A stretch of 39,349 nt of DNA from Candidatus Nitrosomaritimum aestuariumsis. GTDB taxonomy: Archaea; Thermoproteota; Nitrososphaeria; Nitrososphaerales; Nitrosopumilaceae. A program made the position numbers and the translations under genes. The first letter of the stretch is position 1. Each line of letters begins with the position of its first letter. The stretch covers positions 1 to 39,349 of the forward strand of contig JACEMX010000161.1 of the NCBI GenBank assembly GCA_013867335.1, written 5' to 3'. Below the pieces are notes generated by a model. It made no database searches, was not told where the DNA came from, and saw only the letters and a list, made by a program, of their open reading frames with translations. Below, in pieces: positions 1 to 5,702 of this stretch.

Positions 1-1152
1 GATTCATTTGCAATTGATATGGTAACTTGTAAAGATGGAGATGTTCTTGTAAAAAAAACTCAAACAGGAAATCATGCTTGTCTGCATGAATCCTCTGCAA
101 AGAAAATAGAAGCTCGAGGATGGGGAACTATTGTTTCAGCAAATGACAATGTAATTGTAATGGAGGGGGAAGAAATTGCATCTCCTGGCTCATTACTTGC
201 ATTATCAAGAGCTAATGTTCCAGCAACCATACCAATGCATCAGGGATTCTACAACGGTGAATCTGTTTATTTCATCATAACTGACTCTAGTGATCCTACA
301 CATGCAGAAGTCATTACTGAAAATCAAGGATGGAAGGTAGAACTTGCACCACTTTTGGCAAACGCACCAGATGAGGCATTATCTACAACCTACATGTTTA
401 CAAACGGAATATCCGGTGATGGTGTCCACAACTTCCAAGGCGAAGTATTTACTAGTACGCCTGCACAACAAGAAACTTACAGTGCACTAACTGCACACGT
501 ACATGTAACCTGGGCTGAGGATGTAACTCCAAGAATCTTAGACTCAGAAGAGATGATTTTGGAAGCCGAAGATGCAGGTGAGGTTACACTATCACCAGTA
601 CCAGTAGTATTGAACATGCCACAGATTGTTTGGCCAGAAGGCCAGATGATGGTAAAAGAAGACAAGACTCTAGCTGATGATACACCATATGGCGGAGGAC
701 AAGTACTAGATATTGATACTGAAGAGATGACTGTAACATTCATAGCTCATAGAGGTTGGGGACCTGATGGAAGAACAATCTACTATATTGTAACCGATGC
801 TACTCCAAGCGGTCCGGCAGGAATGATGGGAGTAGTTGATGCACCAACATCAGCTAGTTTGATTGCAAACTCTGCAGCAGTGGATCTATTCCAATTCAGA
901 AATGGAATTGCAGGATCTGGACCATTAGGATTCCAACCAGGAATCGCAGCAGGTGCACCAGGTGATGCAAACTATTCTCCAATGTGGAGGATATTCATGA
1001 TTGGTTGGGATGATCAGGCCAAACCTGCCGTACTTGAAACCAAAGCGGACATCGATGCATATCAACAAGCAGGATTGATTTCAGTTGGAATTGCAAGACC
1101 CATGGACTCTGATCATATAGTCAATTGTCCATTCATTGATCCCTTCCAATAG
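1..1152 (+). CDS. Two-domain conserved archaeal protein, 5' partial
   Basis: The reading frame is open from base 1, so the ATG at 19 is probably internal and the true start lies before the window. At least 383 residues are visible. A short N-terminal Cys module (TCKDG...HACLHES...ARGWG) is followed by two copies of a roughly 150-residue domain. Copy 1 begins near YFIITDSSDPTHAEV and copy 2 near YYIVTDATPSG. Both contain an F.NGI.G(D/S)G motif followed by a hydrophobic W-containing strand. The end is Gly/Pro-rich, with a tail (ARPMDSDHIVNCPFID) carrying a late Cys and His. I recall this as a lineage-specific family of ammonia-oxidising archaea (DUF7482-like). It has no assigned reaction, and the His/Cys content could suit metal binding. 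A T-rich terminator follows. Confidence 0.75.
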   Translation, partial: DSFAIDMVTCKDGDVLVKKTQTGNHACLHESSAKKIEARGWGTIVSANDNVIVMEGEEIASPGSLLALSRANVPATIPMHQGFYNGESVYFIITDSSDPTHAEVITENQGWKVELAPLLANAPDEALSTTYMFTNGISGDGVHNFQGEVFTSTPAQQETYSALTAHVHVTWAEDVTPRILDSEEMILEAEDAGEVTLSPVPVVLNMPQIVWPEGQMMVKEDKTLADDTPYGGGQVLDIDTEEMTVTFIAHRGWGPDGRTIYYIVTDATPSGPAGMMGVVDAPTSASLIANSAAVDLFQFRNGIAGSGPLGFQPGIAAGAPGDANYSPMWRIFMIGWDDQAKPAVLETKADIDAYQQAGLISVGIARPMDSDHIVNCPFIDPFQ

Positions 1153-1162
1153 AGGGAAACAC

Positions 1163-1185
1163 TTTTTTCTTTTTTGGTACTTTTT
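1163..1185 (+). terminator. Poly-T terminator
   Basis: Three T-runs (TTTTTT, TTTTT, TTTTT) occur within about 25 bases, starting 10 nt after the stop of the first gene. This is the usual form of an archaeal intrinsic terminator. Confidence 0.5.
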
Positions 1186-1285
1186 ATCAAATAATGCCAA
1201 AAAATCTAGTAATCTTCTAACTTCGATGATTGCATTTGCTTTTTGTGCTGGTGTTTATGTAAATAATCTCACGAAATTACTTTAA

Positions 1286-1657
1286 TCATTCTTCACGTAA
1301 CAACAAATCTTTCTTTATTGTTTCAAGTTTTTGAATAGTTGAAGGCTTTTCTTCAACAGAATGAATTCCAAGTTTCAAAAGTTCATTTCTATGACTTTCA
1401 GTTAATTCTAACACGCTTACGATAATTACTTTTTTTAATTCTGAAGGCCGTTTTGCCTTGAGATCATGAATAAATTCCATTCCACTGTATTTTGGCATAC
1501 AGATATCAAGAAGAATCAAATCATAGTCATTTTCTAAAACTAATCCTAACCCCTCTCTTCCATCATTTGAGCTTTGGACCGTGTGATTTTGAGTAGATAA
1601 CATATCTTGGTACAATTGGCATATTTCTGGAGAATCATCTACGTGTAAAATATTCAT
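1286..1657 (-). CDS. Single-domain response regulator (CheY-like receiver)
   Basis: This 123-residue protein consists only of a receiver domain. The acidic pair is D7/D8, the phospho-acceptor is D51 in LILLDICMP, the conserved Ser/Thr is S81 in VIIVSV, and the invariant Lys is K104 in EEKPS. There is no DNA-binding or enzymatic output domain, so it would act by protein contact in a phosphorelay. No histidine kinase lies in the window. The start codon overlaps the stop of an upstream minus-strand ORF (1657-1860) as TAATG, hinting at translational coupling if that ORF is real. Confidence 0.88.
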   Translation of the reverse strand: MNILHVDDSPEICQLYQDMLSTQNHTVQSSNDGREGLGLVLENDYDLILLDICMPKYSGMEFIHDLKAKRPSELKKVIIVSVLELTESHRNELLKLGIHSVEEKPSTIQKLETIKKDLLLREE

Positions 1658-1860
1658 TATTTTATTTGTCCAATAAAGATCATAACTATCTGTTTGTTCA
1701 TCTTGAACAAAGTAAATGGAGACTCATGATTTTTTAAATCATATTTAATTTCAAGATTTTTTAAAGGAGGTTTGGCCATCAAACATGGAATATTTTTTAA
1801 TTGCAATGTCTTTACAAATCCATCTTGAATTTTCTTAAAGAAAAAATCAAAAAATATCAA
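1657..1860 (-). CDS. Possible small hypothetical ORF upstream of the response regulator
   Basis: This 67-codon frame with a TTG start ends in a TAATG overlap with the response-regulator start, which is typical of coupled genes here. An internal ATG at 1770 would give a 40-residue product (MAKPPLKNLEIKYD...). No domain is recognised. Its 5' 60 bases run antisense to a coiled-coil ORF at 1801-2061, and at most one of the two is likely to use that overlap. It may be a remnant of a larger coding sequence. Confidence is low. Confidence 0.25.
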   Translation of the reverse strand: MIFFDFFFKKIQDGFVKTLQLKNIPCLMAKPPLKNLEIKYDLKNHESPFTLFKMNKQIVMIFIGQIK

Positions 1861-2061
1861 GAAAAAAAATTACTCGAGGCTAAAGATAAATTAAAATTTT
1901 ATACACAAAATAAAACTAAATTAGAAAATCAATTAAAATCTTTAGGCCAAGAAGATTCATCTGAAATTCAAAAGAAGATTGAAACAAATCAAGAGTTTAT
2001 CGTGATTTGGAATAAAAATATTGAATCAATAAATAAACAATTGGAGAAATTGGGTGCCTGA
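1801..2061 (+). CDS. Small coiled-coil protein
   Basis: This is an 86-residue Lys/Glu/Gln-rich helix, with heptad-like spacing of Leu and Ile through KLLEAKDKLKFYTQNKT and again near ESINKQLEKLGA. The 1801 start is TTG. A second TTG near 1825 would begin at NFLKEKIKK and is equally plausible. A strong Shine-Dalgarno-like AAAGGAGG lies at 1763-1770, but the nearest ATG (1785) is in another frame that stops after 17 codons. The 5' end could therefore be misread, or a frameshift could be present. No function is recognised. The next gene starts 42 nt downstream on the same strand. Confidence 0.5.
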   Translation: MQCLYKSILNFLKEKIKKYQEKKLLEAKDKLKFYTQNKTKLENQLKSLGQEDSSEIQKKIETNQEFIVIWNKNIESINKQLEKLGA

Positions 2062-2093
2062 AGAGTGTAAAACCCTAATAATTGAGAGATTGT

Positions 2094-2099
2094 GGAGGA
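2094..2099 (+). promoter_or_regulatory. Ribosome binding site GGAGGA
   Basis: GGAGGA ends four bases before the ATG at 2104. It decides that start over the overlapping GTG at 2092, which would place the ribosome binding site inside the gene. Confidence 0.6.
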
Positions 2100-2103
2100 A
2101 TTC

Positions 2104-2466
2104 ATGGATTATGAAAAATTTTGTTCTGAAATTTTAAATTCTGATCCTAAAATCAGATTTGCCACTGCCTATGATGAATGGGCGGTAAAATTGGGCGGAG
2201 GAATACGGGAAGGTGTTACAAATTTACTTACTGAACGTAGAGAAAACGAGTTAGTTAATCTCTCTGTGATGGATTGGAAAGCCAGAAAGGAAATGTCTCA
2301 ATGGCTTGGAAAAACAATCTATACTCTTGCTGAATATGACAAGGTAAAACGATTCTCATTTTATCTCGGTGATGATAATTTGTTACTAGTTAGTGCTGAA
2401 AAAGACGCAGATACCAACAAGGTTGTAGATAATGTCATAAAATTGTACTACAAAAATATAGAATAG
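2104..2466 (+). CDS. Conserved archaeal protein, DUF6659-like
   Basis: The product is 120 residues if started at the ATG at 2104. That start is preferred over a GTG at 2092 because GGAGGA sits at 2094-2099, four bases before it. The protein is mixed alpha/beta: an N-terminal helix (YEKFCSEIL), a central segment with KLGGGIREGVTNLL, and C-terminal strands ending in FSFYLGDDNLLLVSAEKD plus a final helix. It looks like the small thaumarchaeal family I remember as DUF6659, which has a roadblock/profilin-like appearance, but the family name is from memory. It sits among signalling and coiled-coil ORFs and may be a regulatory adaptor; this is inference. Confidence 0.65.
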   Translation: MDYEKFCSEILNSDPKIRFATAYDEWAVKLGGGIREGVTNLLTERRENELVNLSVMDWKARKEMSQWLGKTIYTLAEYDKVKRFSFYLGDDNLLLVSAEKDADTNKVVDNVIKLYYKNIE

Positions 2467-2553
2467 CCATACTGTTTTTCTGCCTTCAAAGTTCAGAATA
2501 ACAAAATATTTCTTCAAAGAATAATTTGCCTGTAGTACCTTGATTTAGCAATT

Positions 2554-2569
2554 AAGATATTAGTATCTT
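2554..2569. promoter_or_regulatory. Perfect inverted repeat at a promoter
   Basis: AAGATA-TTAG-TATCTT is a 6-bp-arm palindrome centred about 23 bp before the ATG at 2585, where a TATA box would lie. It could be an operator overlapping the TATA element. The AT-rich composition makes chance possible. Confidence 0.3.
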
Positions 2570-2584
2570 TGAATATTATCAAAC

Positions 2585-3046
2585 ATGAGTAACTCCAAAG
2601 AATCTTCAAAATCAAATCAAGACAAAAAAATATCTATATGTGATGTAATGAAAGAAGACACTTCAAGAATTATTCAAAAATTAGAATCTCAAATTCCCTC
2701 TAACTTTCAACAATATTCGGATCTTTATACTGCATATTTGCATACTTTGGAAGATGTTTTTGGGACTTGCTACATTTCAGAAAAAGAGTTTTTTGAAAAA
2801 TTAAACATTGATCAAGGAATTCTAACAGCATATCAGAAATATTCCAACACGCTTACTGAGACATATCTTAATCAAATTGAGTTATTCTCCAAAATAAAAG
2901 AACAAAACATCCAAGCACAAAAGTCCAACCTTGAAGTATATGATAACTTCATGCATTCAATGATGGATTCTTATGCAAAATTTTTATCTGCATTTAACAA
3001 AACTTCTGTTTCATGGTTTAATCAAAAAAATTATGAAAATCCGTAA
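2585..3046 (+). CDS. Helical hypothetical protein
   Basis: This 153-residue, almost entirely helical protein has a Ser/Lys-rich disordered start (residues 1-15) and then long amphipathic helices (IIQKLESQIPSNFQQYSDLY; LNQIELFSKIKEQNIQAQK) ending in an aromatic-rich tail (MMDSYAKFLSAFNK). No enzyme motif, signal peptide or membrane segment is visible. The pattern is reminiscent of PhaE or phasin-like helical subunits, but I see no diagnostic motif and do not assign that function. A zinc-finger mini-gene follows on the same strand. Confidence 0.65.
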   Translation: MSNSKESSKSNQDKKISICDVMKEDTSRIIQKLESQIPSNFQQYSDLYTAYLHTLEDVFGTCYISEKEFFEKLNIDQGILTAYQKYSNTLTETYLNQIELFSKIKEQNIQAQKSNLEVYDNFMHSMMDSYAKFLSAFNKTSVSWFNQKNYENP

Positions 3047-3133
3047 GTTGTAATTTTTCTAGCCATCTATTATCTGTGGTATTAAAATCGATTTGGGAAA
3101 TATGTTTTAAGTTTAATTTTTTTCTGAAACTAT

Positions 3134-3292
3134 ATGGGTCTATTTTCAAACAAGAAGGAGATTGTAATATCAAATATTTGTCCTAAATGCAGTATGAAAT
3201 TCTCTGACCCAGAAAGAACACTACGACATATTGCAAAGGCTCACAAGCCTAAAAGAAAGTTTGAATGCAATTCATGTGGGTTTAAGAATTAA
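3134..3292 (+). CDS. 52-residue C2H2 zinc-finger protein
   Basis: An ATG at 3134 opens a 52-codon frame. Residues 16-37 form a classical finger: C16-X2-C19-X12-H32-X4-H37, with the conserved aromatic F23 and L30 in between. A second half-site (C45-X2-C48, CNSCG) lies at the C terminus. The body is basic (KPKRKF), which suits nucleic-acid binding. No ribosome binding site precedes it, but leaderless starts are common here. Small C2H2 proteins of this size are known in archaea; the target is unknown. The strict spacing makes a chance frame unlikely. Confidence 0.75.
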   Translation: MGLFSNKKEIVISNICPKCSMKFSDPERTLRHIAKAHKPKRKFECNSCGFKN

Positions 3293-3307
3293 AATTCTAA
3301 AAACATT

Positions 3308-3421
3308 TCAAAAAACCATTGATTCTATCTTCTCATACTGATCATGGTTTTTACAATTACAACCCGGATCTCTTATTTTAGGAGATAAACAACTACAATC
3401 CTTACAACATCCATACCTCAT
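3308..3421 (-). CDS. 37-residue cysteine-rich mini-protein
   Basis: A minus-strand ATG frame encodes 37 residues with six Cys in the first 23 (C5, C6, C9, C11, C21, C23), followed by H26. The pattern CC-X2-C-X-C...C-X-C is dense enough to be a metal-binding or Fe-S-type knuckle. It runs convergently to the zinc-finger gene, 15 nt away. I recognise no named family, and no ribosome binding site is seen. The Cys clustering and complete frame support a real gene; the small size limits certainty. Confidence 0.5.
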   Translation of the reverse strand: MRYGCCKDCSCLSPKIRDPGCNCKNHDQYEKIESMVF

Positions 3422-3769
3422 ATTAGGTTAAGCTACTAAAAATCATATTAGGATATGTGTGTATTTTATGGAACAACAAAATTCTGAACTTAATCATATA
3501 TCCAATTAATAATTTAATATTATGTTTAGTGATTCTCTGAATGCTTTTAACAATAATTCTAGTAAAACACAATACTTTAAGAATATCAAATACGAAATAA
3601 CCAAATTATAATTTGTCTTTTACATTATAATTGAAAGAATCTCTTGTAGCAGATCATGGTATAGAAACTTCGCCTATTTTTTCAATCAAATTTAAGCTCA
3701 AAGAAATACAGCTAAGATAATTTACAATAGACAAATACCACTTAAGAAACCATGATTTAGATAATATGT
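3422..3769. other. AT-rich intergenic stretch
   Basis: These 348 bases contain no credible ORF, tRNA or long repeat. The only readable element is a TATA-like ACTTAA near 3740-3746, about 27 bp upstream of the GTG start of the ParB-like gene, consistent with its leaderless promoter. Confidence 0.5.
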
Positions 3770-4585
3770 GTGGCCAGAAGATACAAACCTGTAATTTCAT
3801 ATCGATTAAAAGAAATCCCTGTAAAACAAATTAAGGTCTGGCGAGAAGCTCAAGCAAGAAAACTAGACAGAGAGGGAATTTCTGAGCTGGCTAAATCAAT
3901 AAAAACTGAAGGTCTACTAAACCCACCTCTTGTACAAAAACAAGACAAAAGTACCTATCTTTTGATGTCTGGTCAACGAAGACTTGCTGCTTTGAAAAGA
4001 TTAGGCGCAAAAAAAATTCCAGTACATCTTCTTACCAAACAAACAGCATATGATCTTGAAAATGCTAAAGCAGCATCCGTGGTGGAAAATATTCATCGAA
4101 ATGACATGAACCACAAAGAAATCGCAGATGCATGCAAATTCTTGCATGAACAAGTGGGAAAAACCACTGCTGCAAGGTCTATGGGAATGTCTGTACAGAC
4201 ACTAAACAAATATCTTGGATTTGCAGGGGTACCTGATAAATTAAAAGAACTGGTGCCCTCTAAAATCTCTCGTGATGAGGTGGTCAAACTATACCAAATC
4301 ATTCCTAATATTTCAAAAGCAGAAAAATTAATTGAAAAGCTATCAAAAATTGATTCTACTCTAAGAAAAAAATACCTAACAGCCCTTGCTCAGTCTCCAA
4401 AATCATCTCATCTTAAACTATTGAAAAGAGCAAAAGCAATGCTGATTAAACAAAATGTCTCCTTCAAACTGTCAAAGACAAATGCGCGTAAACTAGCAAG
4501 AGAATCCAACAAAAATGAAATCACTCCAGACGAACTAGCTGAAAAAATAATTTCAGACTATCTGAAACGCAAGAAAAGAAGATAA
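3770..4585 (+). CDS. Orphan ParB/Spo0J-like protein
   Basis: The 271-residue product has a ParB N-terminal (ParB/Srx-type, CTP-binding) fold. IPVKQIKVW starts it, a GQRR box (68-71) stands where GERR/GHRR is usual, and ENIHR (106-110) is the second signature. A KorB/Spo0J-like helix-turn-helix follows (about 115-155, KTTAARSMGMSVQTLNKYLG). The C-terminal third is very basic and ends KRKKRR. ParB proteins bind parS-type DNA and slide as clamps in segregation, or act as regulators. No ParA/Soj ATPase gene is adjacent, so a role in partition is not shown by context. The start is GTG; an overlapping ATG at 3766 is out of frame. Confidence 0.88.
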   Translation: MARRYKPVISYRLKEIPVKQIKVWREAQARKLDREGISELAKSIKTEGLLNPPLVQKQDKSTYLLMSGQRRLAALKRLGAKKIPVHLLTKQTAYDLENAKAASVVENIHRNDMNHKEIADACKFLHEQVGKTTAARSMGMSVQTLNKYLGFAGVPDKLKELVPSKISRDEVVKLYQIIPNISKAEKLIEKLSKIDSTLRKKYLTALAQSPKSSHLKLLKRAKAMLIKQNVSFKLSKTNARKLARESNKNEITPDELAEKIISDYLKRKKRR

Positions 4586-4604
4586 TTCACCTATCTATTC
4601 AAAA

Positions 4605-4610
4605 TTTATA
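4605..4610 (+). promoter_or_regulatory. TATA-like box
   Basis: TTTATA lies 25-30 bp before the TTG at 4635, the spacing expected for a leaderless archaeal transcript. It supports that unusual start codon. Confidence 0.45.
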
Positions 4611-4634
4611 CAATCAAAAAATAACAGATTGTAA

Positions 4635-5378
4635 TTGTCACGAGATAATAAAAAAACACTACCTTTTGATGCTGACTCTGACTATAGTCTTCCCGGTAGA
4701 TTTGAGGAAAGCAATCATGTGTATTATAATTCAGTAGATGAAATTGGTAGAACAAAAAGTAGAGGTATTTGGATAGCTGCATTATCATTTTTGATTGTTG
4801 CAGGAGGATTTTTTGCATATTATTTTATTTATCAAAATGAGATAGACTCTAGAATAATTCAGAACTCCCTAATTGTGGATCCAGAACGAAAATTGGCAAC
4901 TCAATATAATGTGGGAGAGTATGGAAGTGAACACTCCCATGCTGCAATAGTGATTTTTGTAAATGGGGAATTATTGAACTTTGGTCACTCTAAATTTCAA
5001 CTGACAAGTAAGTACATTCACTTTGAAAATCAAAACCCGTATATTCTTCATAAACATGCTACAGGTGCTCCCTTGGAAATGCTTTTCACGTCGATGGGAA
5101 TGCGACTGACTTCTGAGTGCTTTATGCTCAACTATGAATTATCCACTGAAACAGGGAAATTCTGTACTGATACAAAAAACACTCTTTCGCTTTATGTCAA
5201 CGGTAAACCGTATAATTCAAACTTGTCTCAGTATGTCTTTAAACACCATGATCGAATACTGATATCATTTGGGAATTCTGAATCTATTATGGAAGAACTT
5301 GCATTTTTAGAATCTCTAAAAATTTTTGATATTCCTAAGAAAACTCCTCGTTATTCTGGTGATGGAATTACAATATGA
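4635..5378 (+). CDS. Membrane-anchored extracytoplasmic His/Cys protein
   Basis: This 247-residue protein has a short cytoplasmic N terminus, one transmembrane helix at about 45-66 (IWIAALSFLIVAGGFFAYYF) and an outer domain. The outer domain is rich in potential metal ligands: H100 and H102 (SEHSHAA), H118, H129 (YIHF), H139 and H141 (LHKHATG), and two Cys (C162, C177) able to form a disulfide. Strand patterns around LSLYVNGK and DRILISFG end the domain. I recall similar single-pass HxH proteins in Nitrosopumilus, sometimes near thiol-redox genes. A copper- or redox-related role is a guess. The gene begins with TTG behind a well-placed TATA box. Confidence 0.7.
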   Translation: MSRDNKKTLPFDADSDYSLPGRFEESNHVYYNSVDEIGRTKSRGIWIAALSFLIVAGGFFAYYFIYQNEIDSRIIQNSLIVDPERKLATQYNVGEYGSEHSHAAIVIFVNGELLNFGHSKFQLTSKYIHFENQNPYILHKHATGAPLEMLFTSMGMRLTSECFMLNYELSTETGKFCTDTKNTLSLYVNGKPYNSNLSQYVFKHHDRILISFGNSESIMEELAFLESLKIFDIPKKTPRYSGDGITI

Positions 5379-5439
5379 TTAAGATGAATCTATTTTATTC
5401 TCAAAATTTACCGTACCTGTGAATCTTATTACTTAAAAT

Positions 5440-5449
5440 TCCAAAAATA
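5440..5449 (-). terminator. T-run terminator of tRNA-Met
   Basis: On the minus strand the tRNA is followed immediately by ATATTTTTGG, which contains a five-T run suitable for archaeal termination. Confidence 0.4.
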
Positions 5450-5565
5450 TGCCGGGGGCGGGTTTCGAACCCGCGACCTCCAGATTATGAGTATTGCCTT
5501 CTTTGGAAGACCTGTTAGATTTTACCAAGCGAACTGGCACTCTAACCAGGCTGAGCTACCCCGGC
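5450..5565 (-). tRNA. tRNA-Met (CAU), elongator, with intron
   Basis: The acceptor stem GCCGGGG pairs with CCCCGGC (5451-5457), with discriminator A at 5450. The D stem is GCTC/GAGT, the T arm GCGGG-TTCGAAA-CCCGC (5458-5474), and the variable loop AGGTC. After removal of a 41-nt intron, the anticodon stem is CCAGA/TCTGG with loop CTCATAA, giving anticodon CAT. A G1-C72 pair, and the absence of the three G-C pairs typical of initiator tRNA in the anticodon stem, indicate elongator Met. CCA is not encoded. Mature length is 75 nt including the discriminator. A T-run follows the 3' end. Confidence 0.93.
5493..5533 (-). other. tRNA-Met intron at position 30/31
   Basis: The 41-nt intron interrupts the anticodon stem between G30 and A31. 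A bulge-helix-bulge can be read: outer helix GAG/CTC, central 4-bp helix TGCC/GGCA, 3-nt bulges AGT (cut AG^T) and ATA (cut AT^A). The inner helix is weak, so the motif is of the relaxed type. Only this placement restores the A31-T39 pair; shifting it leaves a mismatch. Splicing by the archaeal tRNA endonuclease is inferred. Confidence 0.85.
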
Positions 5566-5646
5566 ACAATTTATGCCTGATATTTTAGGAAATTAAATGA
5601 TTCTAACATAATTTGAGGCATAATCTGAACTTTTTATCGAAAATTA

Positions 5647-5661
5647 CACTGCAAGGCAGTG
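5647..5661. promoter_or_regulatory. Inverted repeat upstream of a secreted-protein gene
   Basis: CACTGC-AAG-GCAGTG is a perfect 6-bp-arm repeat. It lies just upstream of a TATA-like TTAATAC (5674-5680), which is itself about 26 bp before the ATG at 5703. The position fits a regulator site next to the BRE/TATA of the downstream gene. Confidence 0.35.
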
Positions 5662-5702
5662 AATACGTATCAGTTAATACTTTTTAGCTACATTGTGATT
5701 TC

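Noticed and set aside
477-743. 88-codon minus-strand ORF
   Set aside because: It is wholly antisense to the first repeated-domain gene; Ser/Thr/Pro-rich shadow composition.
3422-3769. Possible ncRNA or small gene in the AT-rich gap before the ParB gene
   Set aside because: No open frame over about 10 codons with recognisable content and no stable stem or conserved motif visible by eye.
5493-5533. Intron at the canonical 37/38 position giving another anticodon (GCT)
   Set aside because: It would leave a T-T mismatch at 31-39, put C at position 33 and lack a bulge-helix-bulge; a Ser tRNA would also need a long variable arm.
5572-5622. TATGCCT...AGGCATA inverted repeat around the tRNA promoter
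   Set aside because: Seven-bp arms with a 37-nt loop in AT-rich sequence; too weak to call.
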